This document shows positions 35,847-48,886 of a DNA stretch of 64,000 bases, piece after piece; within the stretch, counting starts at the first letter, position 1; the number at the start of each line of letters is the position of its first letter. The translations under genes were made by a program, and so were the position numbers. The stretch comes from Caenorhabditis elegans (taxonomy: Eukaryota > Nematoda > Chromadorea > Rhabditida > Rhabditidae): NCBI RefSeq assembly GCF_000002985.6, contig NC_003283.11:1240001-1304000 (forward strand), written 5' to 3'. The notes under the pieces were generated by a model. It was not told the DNA's origin and searched no databases. It saw only the letters and a program-made list of their open reading frames with translations.

Positions 35847-36530
35847 AGATTTATTTCTCTTCTTTAGCAAAAAAGTTGACCCAAAAGCAGCTCAGAAGGC
35901 CTCCAGAAAGCCTCAAAAGCCTGAGCTCTATTATCTGAATAACTTACCTTTTTCTTTATCTTACAGAAGCTGATTCGGTACGTCGTCCTCTTGGTTGATC
36001 AAAAGTTGAAATTGATTATTGATTGATTTCCAAACTGATCAAAATGACAAGATAAGGATGTGGAAAAAAAATGACACGGGAGGTCATACGGAAATTTCTT
36101 ATTTTTCAATGGCCATTTACACGCCGTCAATTTAAAATTTAAATAAATTTTTATTTATATTACACGTGATCTGGATACTTCATTTTTTAATTGTTATTAC
36201 TGAATACGTTTTTTTTTCACAATTTTCAGGAGAGTTTTCACAATTTCCAGGCGAATTTCTACAATTTCAGGCGAATTTCCACAATTTTCAGGCGAATAAT
36301 CCAATTTTGCAAAACTTGGAATTTTTCGAAATCACTGGATTGACTTTAAAACAGTTTTTGTAAATTTTAATGATCAAAACCAAACTCCCCGCTATTTTTC
36401 CAGTCTAAAACTCAATTTTAAGTACAAATCTTTATTAATTTTGCGGAATAACTATTGATACATTATTCAAAACATGAGATTTATGATTAATGTGGAAGAG
36501 AGTCATGACGGGGGGAGGTAGTGGAATCAA
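35840..36530. other. Region between the chimeric gene start and the pme-5 3' end
   Basis: Holds the upstream region of the chimeric gene, three tandem TTTCAGGCGAATTTCCACAA units at 36220-36300, and the pme-5 3' UTR. No other gene supported. Confidence 0.45.
36431..36436 (-). terminator. pme-5: Polyadenylation signal AATAAA for pme-5
   Basis: TTTATT on the plus strand, about 95 bases past the pme-5 stop at 36531. Confidence 0.55.
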
Positions 36531-39500
36531 TTACTTATACATGACAATATACTTTGGAAGAACGCGATTCGGATTGCGGACGATGTATTCGGAGAAGTCA
36601 AGGGTTCCGAAACCATAATTCGAACCTTGAATTGGATCACGTTTTCTAAGAGGAAGAAGTGGCATTCCGACGCCATCATTGGTGAGGCTTCCGGCTGGGA
36701 AACGATCGCCGATGTAGTGAAGGGTGTCCTCATACTGCAACAGTATCTTATTTTATCAGATGAAATTTATTTTTTTTTAAATTTAAATCTAACCTTTTCT
36801 GCACTAGAACTTGATTGATTCATGTAGTGATAGGGAATCGTGTCCAGAGTTCTGACTTTTCCGAGAGCTGTCTGGCAGACGAGCATATAGTTGATGCCAC
36901 CCGCTGATGGCTGGCAGTAGTGTGTGCTTTTTTCAAAGCTGTCTGCCAAGTAGATTCCAGAACCGAACAGGTTTCCATTTTTGCATGCACTTGGTGGGTC
37001 GATGAGGAATCCATTCTTCAAAATGCTCATCAAATTCGTCGCCTTTGTTCCGTGCCACAAGAACTTTTGATTATCATCGTTCACAAATGGCTCGAATTTT
37101 TCAGTTGATAGCATTGGCGAAATTTCCAGAATCATCTTAACCTTTGCTTGCTTTCCACCACTATTATGGATCCATTGAAGAAGGCGCTGACTGATATCCG
37201 AGTCTGGAGTTTCTAGTCGGTATTCGCATTGAATCGCACTTCTGATATAGTCGACTCGATCCAAATCTTGACGGAACTCTGCCGCGCAGAGCAGACGGGT
37301 GGCAGTTTCAATTTCCTGGCATCGGTTCAGACGGGCACGGTGGCGGGCAATCTCCTCGACGTTGTCAAGACGGGTGAGGTTACTGAACTCATATTCGCCG
37401 GATGGGATCAGACTGTAATAGTCTCCGGATAACTCGCTCTGAAAAAATTAAATGATTGAGAGATTTAAAAAAAAAAACACAAAACATACAGTAGTAATAT
37501 ATGCATCTAGCAAGTTGGACTCCACGACTCCAGTCTGCGCCTCGACCATCTGCTTGATTCTATTTGCATTTTTCTCCAACTTGTCCAATACCAACTTTGC
37601 CTTTTCAATATTCTCCTTGGTGAATCGTCCGAATGGTTGGCTACTTCCTCCGTACATTTGAACTTGAGAGGCATAGGTTTTCAGAGTCTTCGCATCGCTA
37701 ATATCAGCAATCATTCTACGAATCGGATCCTTCTCCGTGTTCTTTTTCCACGTCAGTTCGATTTCAGCCAGACTAGTCGGTGTGGAATCGGTTTCAACAA
37801 GCCTATACTTCTTTGGCATATCTCGGAAGTTGGCAAGTGGAGCCCATTCATTTCCAGATTTTGATTTGAAGATCGACTTGAATTCTTTGGCTGCCAACTC
37901 AAGACTGTTGAATGGGGTGGTCTGAAATAATGTGTTTCAGAGTTTAGAAAGCATCCTTTCTATGATTTACCTGAAACTCGCCCATTCCCGATCCAATTCG
38001 TCCCCAATTCGTGAACAAGATGAACAACTCAGCGTCACGTCGTTTGATGATTTGCATGCGATAGAAATTGTGGAATCCACATCTTCCATACATCAAATCA
38101 GTCTTGTTCATGAGCACATCAAAGTACTGTTGAGTTTCGTCGCAGAAGCTGACGAGCCCATTGGTCGAATAGGTTGAGCTTTTGTGCGGTTTTGGTGCCT
38201 CGCTAGTCTTTTTCTTGTCCTTCTCTTCAACCCATTTTGCGAGGAACTTTGCAGCATCTTCATCTACATCACTCAATGGTTCAATGTGTACTTGTTGAAG
38301 AGTGAGCTTTGTTCTGAAAATCATTTACTATATATATATATATATACCAGCCGTGGACCGCACCTCCGGCGCGGCCCCCGACTTCTAGAGCTGAAAACTA
38401 ATTTTTCTGAAACTACCGTAATCCTACAGTACTCCTACCGTACCACTATTGTACCACTACAGTACCCCGACTATATCCCTACACTAACCCAACTCACTAT
38501 CCCTCCAGAAGCTAAAACTTTGCAGACTACAAAGACTACAAAGACTACAAACTATGGACAAACGGAATAAACGCTTTATATATAGTAAATGATATATAAA
38601 GCGCAGTTCCATCTCTATGATGTTTTAGAACCTTCTGGAAAATTCGAGAAAACTCTATAATGTTCTAGAACTTTTTGGAACATTCGAGAAAAATTCTGAA
38701 ATGTTCTAGAACACTCTGGAAAATTAGAGAAAAATCTGGAATGTTCTAGAACCTTCTGGAAAATTCTGGTTGAAATCAAATTGATAGGATATGTTACTCA
38801 CTCCTTAATGGGTCGTGGGAATGCAGCATTCTTTACAATTTTGAGCATTTCGCTTTTCATTCTTCGATTCATTTTCATCGCGGCCAACTCAATCGGATTC
38901 GGACTTCTCTTATCAATCAGACATTGTACAATAGCGGTCTTGTTGGCTGCAGCCAAATCTCCAAGAAGTTCCACATTCTCCCAGGCGAGCGGCTCAATGA
39001 AGTAATGAAGAGGGTTGTTCTCTTTGTGATCGCGTGCCGAGAAGAGCTGAAGATTCAAATTTAGGTTTAGTTTTAAGATACAAGGTTCCTACCGATGGAT
39101 CAGTAATGACAAGTTTCTTTCGCTTAGGTCCTGTTGATGGTCCAGCAGCCTCTTTTGCAATTCGAGACTTTTTGGCAGGTGGTGGAGAAGAATCATCATC
39201 GTCGTCGTCCTCGTCGTCAGAACCATTGCCAGATTCGCCATTTTCTGAGCCATGTTCAGATTTATTTTCAGAGGCTGCTCCATCTTCTCCTGATTCCGAA
39301 CCAGAGTTATCCTCTTCTTCTTCATCAGATTCGACTCTAGCGGGAACAGAAGCAAATGCAGCCGCAGGAATAAAAGCCCGGCTAGTTGCTCCAAACCGCA
39401 TCGGAACTGCTACGCATCTTGGCCCGGTTGCCACTGCCTTCTGCTTATGAAGCACCACAGCTAGTTTACCGTCACCTACGATTGCATCAACGACGGAGCG

Positions 39501-42500
39501 GTTGTTGGTCATAATTGCATACATCAGCGGGGTCCTGCCATAGTCGTCTTGAGTTTTGAGACTTGCACCGGCATTTCTCAGAGCTCTGATCATATTTGGA
39601 TTTTCTTGGAGAACAGCAAATGAGATTGGCGGAATGAGTCCATAATCCAAAATCTTTTTGAATTTTCCGGGAATTTCCAACTGGCACAAAGCGTCAATGT
39701 TCACACCTCGCATCTGTCTGAGCTCTTCGAGGAATCCAATTGCCTCCGAGCTGACTGATTTTTCGTTCATGTATATGAGAAGTGATCGGATTGGATTTTC
39801 AGTTGGTGTCTCGATTTTCTGGTTCTTCCAAGCTGTTCCCATTTCAGACTTCAAAAAGTTGAGCAAATTCCAGTTTCCATTCTGCAGAGCCGTCCTGATA
39901 ATTTTCATAGTTTCTGGTTGCTTCAAGCCAAGGCCGCGAGTGAGAATAATTCTATTCAAAACTGTCTTCTCGATAGTTTCTTCCGAGGTTAATGCTCCAA
40001 AACATTTCTCAGCAAATGTATCCAACAGATCATAAGAGCTATTCAAAACTGCTCCATCAATCAACGCTTCTATGGACTTGAGCAGCTGATTGGCAAGATT
40101 GAGTTGTCCACGTCGCAATGCTGCATCAGTGAGCTGTGCCATACTTCCAGTGTTTTGTCCGAGAACGTCCAGTAAAACGTAGACCATTGCTTCCCAACTT
40201 CCACCCTTGCTCACCACCGACGCTGGAATCGTTGTGTGCAGATCCTCCAAAACTTTTTTCTCTTTTCCATGCCACTTCCAGAATTTCTCAGCTTCCGTGC
40301 CGCTACTGTTTTGGTCGAAATCGGACGTTGGCTTCAGAGCAGGTACGAAAATCTTTTCAGTGACATCTGCGTTAGCTTGAATCAAAGTCAAAGCGGATGA
40401 TTGTCTTCCATGATGAACAGCAAGAGCAAGTGGAGTGTTTCCATCCTTATTCTTCAAATCTACGTGGCATTTCTTTCGAATCAGAGTCATCAGGCAAATA
40501 GTAGAATTCTTGATTGCAGCAAGATGAAGAATCGTATTTCCATTAACATCGGCAATTTCAATTTGTTCTGGTCGAATCAGAGATGACAAAAGTGAAACTA
40601 CTGCAATCGGATCACTCTCACCAAACGGAACATTGCCTTCTTTGAAGTCATTTTCGTTTCCGAACGCGTAGTGAAGAGCAGTTCGATTGAACTTATCCAC
40701 CGCATCAATTGGACAACGAGTTGATAGCCAAGCAATCGGCTCCAGCACAGAATCGGCGGATCCATCACAAGCCAGAGTTGCCACGTGGAGAACAGAGCGT
40801 CCATCGTCATTTGTTTCTCTCCGAACACCCTTCGACTCAATCATTTTGAAAAGCCCAACAGTTTTATGACTGTTAACTCGTGCAGCATAGTGCCAGACAC
40901 TATTACCCTTGGCGTCCTTGCTCTTCCAGAACTCGCTCGATGCATTCACCTTCGGTATCAGCTCCCACATTCTCATCTCAATCATGTACATGATGATTGT
41001 CTTGTGAACTACAACTTCTAACTCGTTCTCCTTGATTGCATTGTGAGTTCCGTGGATCAGGTGCATTTCTGAGGCGGTGTCCAGGATGAGCTCTACCACA
41101 TTTGGCTTGTCAAACATGATCGCTTGTACGATCAGAACATCGTCTTTCTCGTTTTTCTGCGTTAAAAACTCATCGACCTTGTTGAACTCCTTGCTCAATT
41201 TGATGAGAATTTTGAATAGTGCCAACTGATTCTGTTGATGCCTTCCACACTCGATCGGAATGCTCATGGCAAGATTGGCCAGTGTGACAGCTGCAGAGTT
41301 CTCAGAATTAATGTATTTTTGCGTCAGCTGGAACGGTCCAAGGCGAATCACCCATTCGAAAAGCTCGTTGACGGTCGAGATGAATGTCTGAAAAATGATA
41401 ATTGTTTCGGAGAAGCTAATTTTATGATAGGATAGAATAGGATAGGTGGGGTTTAAAGGACACATTGGGAAACACATAAGGTATCTTTAAATATTCAATG
41501 TATAACCTTCAACTCATAAGAATCACAATGAGGAGCTTGACTTTGATTCATTCGATCTCTACCAAACTGATTGTGCACTCTACCCCGAGCTATAGCATTT
41601 CCGAAACCAGGGTTCCCATTCTAAACTTCAAGTTTTAAAGAAATTCACCCTCTAAATTTTAATTTTATCAAGTTATGAAAATGATCCCTTCTCTCACCTG
41701 ATCAGCTTCTCCACGAAGCTTTTTGTTTGCCGCCAGAGCTTGATATTGCTTGATAGCTTCCACAATCGGCGAGTACCCAGCTTTATTCACTTCACTGATC
41801 CATTTCTCAAATAAATCCGGCAAGTTCTCGTGTAACTCCTTAAGAATCGGAAGAACATCATATGCTGGTTTGGTGAGCGTCTCTCCCTTCCACAAAACTT
41901 GATCTCCGTAAACTTTCATTGGAAGAGCAAGGATCTCGTGCAGGAAGTTTTGGTGGTTTGCCCATTTCTCAAAAAGATTTCTCTTATTTGCAACCTTATC
42001 CAGCATCAGATTGAAGAGCATCAAGTTTCCGTTGGTGAGTGCATAATGTAATGGTGTATTGTCCTCATGATCATAGACATCAACTTTGGCTCCGGCTTTG
42101 ATCAGTGTATTGAAGCACTTTTTGTAGTTGTCCAAAGTCATTCTCATTGCATCGTTCTCAGCGGCTTCTCCAGAACCTTTCAGAATGATCCGTTGCATGG
42201 AGAACAGGTGCAGTGGAGTTTGCCCAGAGCTGTCAGCAAGTGATGCATCGGCTTTTCTTGCAACCAGATATTCAATTTGACTTAGCAATTCTTTATGCAT
42301 TGTCTCGTCAGCATATGAGAGCAAATTCGAGAGAAGAGTTGCACCGTTGTTGTCCTTTGCATTAATGTTAGCTTTATCCTTGTGCGGACCTTCCAGGAGC
42401 CACGTAACAATTCCATAATGACCTTTGAGATATGCAACGGACAATGGATAAAGCTGCCAGTCATTTGGCTCGGATAGAATATTATCATCAATTGAGGCAA

Positions 42501-45500
42501 GAAGCTTTAAGCAGTCCAAAAATCCATATGCAGCAGCGTAGTGAGCAGCAGTATTTCCAGACGAATCCGCGAGAGTAAGACTAGCTCCCTTGGCGAGGAG
42601 GAAGGCTGCAGTGTGAATCTGACCATTGAGCATTGCGTGGATTAACGGGGTACGCTTTTTCTTATCTTTTCCTTCCACCAATGCTCCCTTCTCAACCAAC
42701 TTCTTCGCCATCTCTAGGTATCCTTTTCCACATGCCATCATCAATGGAGTTAATCTGTTTTGTCCTGTGGATGTTGGATTGTCTACAACGATGGTTGGCT
42801 CGGCGAGCAAGGCATCAACAACGTCAAGGTTATTACGTAGCACCGCCAAATGAAGTGCAGAGTTTCCAGAGCGAGTTCTCGCATTGATGATAGATCTGTC
42901 AGCTCTGATTGTGCTCTCTCCGTCGTCTCCTTTCTCCAAATCCAGCATTTCCTTCATCAAAAATGTGCAATTCACAGCTCTTCCAGCTCTGGCAGCCACA
43001 TGCAGTGGGGTTTCGGTTTGCTTGGTGAGCATCGTAACAGATCCACCGTTTTTGAGAAGAAATTCCATAGGAGCAGTTCCAGGAGCACACGCGGCATAGT
43101 GCATCGTATACCAGTTGTCTTGATCCGGAATGTTGATCGTTGGGTAGACGGCTCTCATCGCTTCTAGCATATGGGTGGAGTTGGAAATGGCGGCAGTGTG
43201 AAGTGGAGTGATATTCTTATTCATGTACGCCTTTTTCGCAACAGATACTGGAAGGATTTTGGCGGGCAGTTTCTGATCTTTCAGAGTTGCACGGTGAAGA
43301 TCGTTGCAGTGCATTTTGACGGGTCCCTGTGCCAACGCGGATGCAAGATCGCGGTGGCCCATTCGAACAGCAGTGACGAAGTGCATTTCGATGTGATGTT
43401 CGACAATCGCTGAAAATCATTAGGTTTAAAGACACTCGAAAAACTTTTTAAAAACTCACGTCCGTCTGGAATCTTGCAAAGTTGATACAACTTAGTGTAT
43501 GTCACATTATCCTCGATAAGCTTCGTCAATGGATTTGGCTCATCGGTCCTTGTGTCATAGTTCAAAAGAGCATTGTTTCCTTCTTTGCCACCTCTTCCCA
43601 TCTCAATCTGGCGCGTGTGGCGGCCGAGCATGTAGTAGTTCTTGCGACCGGTGGTTTTCTGTAATAAAACATTTTTAAAGAGAAAATTAAATTCAAAAAA
43701 ACCATACCTTTTGCAACAGATTCGGCTCTTTGCCCGGATGATAGGAATTATCAACTTCCATTTTATTGTTCATTTTGAAGAACTCGGTGGCAAATTTGAT
43801 GTCCTGCCTCAATGCTTCATCACACGCCGAAGTGTCGAAACTATAGGCAAAGCTCGTGTAGATTGCAGATTTTTGGCACTTCTTCGACTTATAATAGTCT
43901 TTGATTTCCTTCATATTTCCATTGCGAACGGCTCTGGTGATCCATCTGTGGTAGACGGAGGCACTGATGTACTCTGGAACCTGAGGATCGTAGAAAAACG
44001 GATTCTCCTGGTACTCAGTGATGACACGTGGAGTAAGTCGATCATTTCCCTTCTTGGATGGTGCTTTGACTTTTGGCGCCTTCACTGCTTTCACTTTCTG
44101 ACCAGTTTTAGAGGATTTCTTGACAACTTTTCCACCCTTTTTCACAACTACAACTGTTTTCTTGACGATCGCCGTTTTCGTGGTCTTACGGCGAATCACA
44201 GTGGGAGTGGGAGCCTGGTAGAGAACTGCTTGATGGCGTTGACGGGACGACTTGGCACGGACTGAAATTCAAGAATATCAACCTTGAAATTCTGTGTTTT
44301 TTTGACTATTATTTTATTTTTGGAATGTACCGTATTTCATCTAATAGAATTGCACCGAACTACTTTACATTAAACGAATATATCTTGGTTCCATCAAAAA
44401 ATGTCAATAAAATTTTAACTACAAATATATAGAAAAACATATAACAAGTGTTTTATCAGTTGACCATTTTTCAATAAAACAGACGCCGATTGAGATATAA
44501 GCTGTCAAAGTTGAGCAATGGGGTGTCACACTATTGGAAGAAATACGGCAATATTACAATATTGTAAATTTTGAACTGTAATATGTTCGCAAACTTTCAG
44601 CTAAAAAATTTGGATAATTCAGAAACTATTCTAATTTAACTATTGGAATTTTTATTCTGGAATAAATAACACATTATTTAAACAAAAAATTTCATTGAAT
44701 TATTTGTATCGTGTTTCTAGGCTTGTTTTTCTTTGAAGCCATTTTCGGAAGCGCGAAGCAGAGCTGTGCAGCATTTTTTCATCCAAAATTAATATAGAAA
44801 TGTAGTTAAACTTTTGCTCTATCTGAAAGTAGCACTCATTTTTGTTGAAAAGCTTAAAAGCTTTTAAAAAATCCTCAAACAGTGCCTGAAAGTTGCCGTT
44901 CGCTGAAAAACTTTAACGACACCTTTCTGGCAAACGGCAACTTTCAGGCACTACTTGATGCTTATTTGAAGCGGTTCAACAAAAATGAACTATTTTATAT
45001 AGAACAAACCTTTTCCTACATTTTCTTTGCTACAAAAAATACTGCACATCTCTCGCGAGCGTACGTAGTAATATTTTTGAAATACAATATTATCAACCTG
45101 ATGTAATACCAAGTACCCAATAAACCTAGTATCATCGGATCTCTAAAATTTGATTGCTAGCACCAAAGAAATGTGATGGAAAATTTAAATTAAAAAAAAT
45201 TAATACAGATAGTGTATTCACAATAATATGCAATTCTCATGGGAAGTTTTGGTAAATTTCCAAAAGCTGGTCCAGGTTCTTAGCTTTAACCACTACAATG
45301 TTTAAACACAAAAAAATTAAAACTCGTAGAAAAAATAATTTTTTTAGATTCTTTTTAGCTGGAATCCAAATTTATGATGAGTGAAATTGAGTAAGTGTCA
45401 TTTTTTAATTGAAAAAAAACAGTTTCTAAATTTTCAAAAGGTTTACTATGATGTTTGGTTAGTTTAGGAAACATTCCAATTCCCAAAAAAAAACAAAAAT

Positions 45501-45684
45501 TGTGACAAAAAAATTTGAATCTAAATTTTAACATATTTTGAGAAAGTTTAGACAAAACAAAACATGAACCTTGCAGTTAATTTTCTCGGTTCTTACCTCC
45601 GTCCACAACTCGTCTCCCGATTTGCCCATCAATTTTCCTGGCAGCTTTTACAGGAGACTTTTTCTTATTAACACGACGAGCCAT
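36531..45684 (-). CDS. pme-5: Ankyrin-repeat poly(ADP-ribose) polymerase (tankyrase-like PARP)
   Basis: Ten exons join in phase: 45597-45684, 43708-44261, 43460-43658, 41698-43409, 39093-41387, 38802-39046, 37971-38313, 37490-37921, 36794-37438 and 36531-36734. This gives about 2,238 residues. Order: a lysine-rich N-terminus (about 1-130), two large blocks of ankyrin repeats (about 280-1520; TPLHxAA and NTPLHYAL patterns recur), an acidic Ser/Glu/Asp stretch (about 1530-1600), a WGR domain (GRCGFHNFYRMQII...WGRIG, about 1745-1810), a PARP regulatory helical domain (GRFTKENIEKAKLVLDKLE), then the catalytic domain. The H-Y-E triad is visible: His in WHGTKATN, Tyr in SGIYLADS, and Glu in FSEYIVRN near residue 2220. 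The enzyme should transfer ADP-ribose chains from NAD onto proteins, probably in the nucleus. Vertebrate tankyrase has a SAM domain instead of WGR plus regulatory domain. AATAAA (minus strand) lies at 36431-36436. Confidence 0.96.
38347..38592 (-). mobile_element. Small Helitron-like element in a pme-5 intron
   Basis: On the minus strand it starts TCATTTACTATATATAAA after an A and ends CGGCTGG before a T, with an imperfect GC-rich hairpin (GGCCGCGCC / GGTGCGGTCC) just upstream of the end. Its 5' part shares the TAGTTTGTAGTCTTTGTAGTC block with the 14269-18872 element. At 246 bases it is non-coding and sits between pme-5 exons 6 and 7, close to the acceptor. Confidence 0.7.
44881..44952. repeat. 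Perfect 20-base inverted repeat in pme-5 intron 1
   Basis: AGTGCCTGAAAGTTGCCGTT at 44881-44900 pairs perfectly with 44933-44952 across a 32-base loop. It could fold as a stable hairpin in the intron RNA. Confidence 0.9.
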
Positions 45685-48600
45685 GCTGTTCGGATTACGG
45701 CTGAAACAACAGAAATGAACGAAAGTAGAAAAGTTAGGAAAAAGCTTATAAAATACACGAATATTCAAATCATCCAGAAATCAAACTTTTTCCCCAAAAA
45801 AAATGCCCACAAACAAAAAATAGTTGGCAAATACACGCAAGGTCATAAAAAGAGAAAAAACCACGAAAAAACGAGAGAAACAGATAGCAAAACCGTGACA
45901 ATAGGGTGGAGGAATGAGAGACGCAGACGGTTTAGCAGAATTCTCAAAATGTTGTGAAACCTTGCAAAGATTAAGAGGGCAATGAGATGGGGAAAAGTGT
46001 TTGTGTGTCATTCGGTAAACAACGGTTTTTTTTTCCAAATTTTGACATGTTGGAACGCAAATCTGGCAGACGTGGCAAAGTTACATGTAGTTTGGAACTG
46101 GTAAAAACAAAAATCGCCACGTTTTCTCGAGATCAAATGCGCCGAGGTCAAATAAATTTTTTTGTCAAAATACACTTTTTTATCTATTCTGTGGAAAGTG
46201 AAGTACTGGACGCCAAAATGCAAAGAATAGGCGATATGTAGGCACGTAGGTAGGTAGGCGTAGGTAGGCAGCCAAAGTAGGCATCAGTTTTGACGAAATG
46301 AGCATTTGGATCAAAAAACGAAAAAAAAATACACGGTTTTTTGGCGTTTTTTTTTTGGTCCGACAATGGCAGCACGTGCTCGCTGGTTGGTCTAAATTAT
46401 ATTTTCGGGGACTAGAAAACTCCGTTTACCAATTCAAAAAATGGCCTAACAAAAGAGCGGACGAGGAAAAATCCTCGGCCGTGTAGTCCTCTCGGAGTTT
46501 TCTGTTTCGATTTCATTACTTTTCTGCGAATTTTCACGGGGTCCGGCCTTCCTCATTGAATTTTTCTTGCTCTATTGCAAATCTCCTGCTGGACAACGCG
46601 TGGCAAAGTTGTATACTCCACACGGACAAATACATTTAGTTTTACAACTAAACTCGAGCCGCGACGCGACAAGCAACGCGCCGTAAATCTACCCCAGATA
46701 TGGCCGAGCCAAAATGGCCTAGTTCGGTAAACTCTTTTATTTCAATTTATGAGGGAAGCCAGAAATCCTTCCTTGGTTTTGTTTTTGGTTTTGCCAATTT
46801 TCGTAGTTTTTTCATCAAATAATATTGTCATTTTTTTTCGAAAATATGAAAGAAAAACAGATTCGAAAAAATAAGAAATATAATTTTATGTCCGAGAGGG
46901 GTCCACCAGCAGCGTTTGCATTCGGGCGCGTTTGCATAGTCTCATTGCAAAAGGGCAGCCGGCGAGCACGTGCATTCAGCATTATTGAAAAAAATTATAT
47001 AAAAGAAAATCAATTTTAGAAACTAAGCTGAAATGAAGGTTTTCCGTTTTCGTATTTTGGACACAACAAACACCAAAAAACACCGCCCAAACTAATGCCG
47101 CCGTATGAGGTGAATAAATCTCTATTGGAATCGATAGAAATCAGCGGGAGAGCTGATCTCTATCACGCCTTGAAATTGTAGCATTTTTCCGTATATGCGT
47201 GCGCGGTGAGGGCGACAAACGATTCTCTTTGTTTGAGGGACAAACCGAGGTCGAAAAATCAAAACATGCGAGGTACGCGAGAGAAACAAATCTCTCAATT
47301 TTCTGCCGTTGAATACAAATGCCGCATTGCCATGGACAACGCGGCGGCGCACTGGCAAGCTGAAACTTTCACGAGTGCAAAATGCCAAGCATCATCGCCG
47401 TGCAAAAGAAATGTTTGGAAAAAGGAAAACGCAAACATGGTGATAATGGAAAAATGATATCATAGTCAAACTACGAGGACATTTTTAAGTCTTGATAAAA
47501 TGATAAAACCCTCTTTTTGAGTGAAACCTTTTATACATTTTTTTTGATGGGTGTTGACGACGATGATGATGATGACGATGTGTATGATAACGGAGCAAAA
47601 TGGCGTGATTCCTGATGTCAATAATGATAATGGTATTAATGACAACGACGATGACGGTTTCAAACTCCGGTTTTAAAATTATAGTTTCTTTTTGCTCTTT
47701 TTTTCGTGAAATTTTTCACCACATTATCTGAATTGGCGGTAGGTAGGCAGGTATAGGGATGAACAGCAATTGCCGTTCAGCAAACCAGCCGGTTTTTTTT
47801 TCAAAAAAAAAAATTAATTTCCGGCAGCTTGCCGATTTGCCGGAAAATTTGATCTTCGGCAAATTGCCGATTTTCCGTTTGCCGAGCAGAAATTTGCCGG
47901 AAGTTTTTAGGGGGATTTTTATAAGACGGAAACACTGAAAATGTGCCTTTATAAAATTTTTTCCCATTTTCTTTAGCTATTTTTATTGAATTTGCATACT
48001 TTTCAAAATATATGGCAATTTTGCCGCTTAAAATTGAAACTCTAAAATTTCCAAAAAAATGTATAAAACCACAATTTGCCAAAAATTTTCGGGACTTTTC
48101 CAGCAAATTTGGCGAAATGACAAATCGGCAATTTACTGCGCAGAAAATGTGCCTTACCATATTTCACATTATTTATTTTACTTTCTTTGTAAATTTGTTG
48201 AAGCCAGAAAACTCTTACGTAGGCCTGAATATGCCTGCATGTTTGCCTACAAAATAGACTACAATGATCTAAACTATTTTACTTTTTTTTTCTGAATTTT
48301 TGAATTTTCTGTTTTCTCTCTTCCTCTCCTCGTCCAGACTAAGCCTAAGTCTTAGCCTAAGCCTAGGCCTACGCCTAAGCCGAAGCCTACGCCTAAGTCT
48401 AATAATAAGCCTAAGCCTAGCTAAGCCTAAGTAAGCCCAAGTTGTAATTAAATCAAATTTCAGAAAATGAAAACTTTATTAAAAAAAACATGTGCATAAA
48501 AATTGAAAAATTATAAGAATACTAACAGTCTGATAAAAATTTAAATAAGTGAGATCCGATGAATTTTCGTTATGGCCAGGATATATATATATATAGTCCA

Positions 48601-48886
48601 GAAAGTTAGGTTGGGTTCACAGAAAATGCAAAATGTTGAATAGAAGAAGTTCGGGTGAAGTTGGGGTCCAAATTCAACACACAAAAATTGGGATACGTTT
48701 TGAGATAATTCAGGTGAAGAAACCAGAAAGACTGATGGGGGATGGGGACTACTTTCAAATCTATAAGGCTTTCACAGAAATGCCTGCCTACCTGCCTACT
48801 TTCAAATTGGTTTTTTAATTTATAGTTTAGCTTTCAAACCGTTGTAGACAGGCATAGAATAGGCACCATGCAAGCCTGAGGCCACA
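45685..48886. other. Intergenic region upstream of pme-5
   Basis: A CAG acceptor at about 45703 precedes the ATG. It contains a reversed family B element (46535-46770), an unexplained GC-richer stretch (46900-47450) with an inverted GATCTCTATC/GATAGAAATC pair near 47130-47165, a GAT-rich run (47565-47660), a CGGCAAAT element (47757-48150) and a telomere-type array (48337-48441). The GC-richer stretch may be a promoter. Confidence 0.45.
48337..48441 (-). repeat. Interstitial telomere repeat array
   Basis: About 16 AAGCCT units after the flank CTGAATTTTTGAATTTTCTG and a CTCCTCGTCCAG junction, matching 9060-9075. Confidence 0.88.

Noticed and set aside
38994..39450. Serine-rich plus-strand frame
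   Set aside because: Antisense shadow of the acidic region of pme-5.
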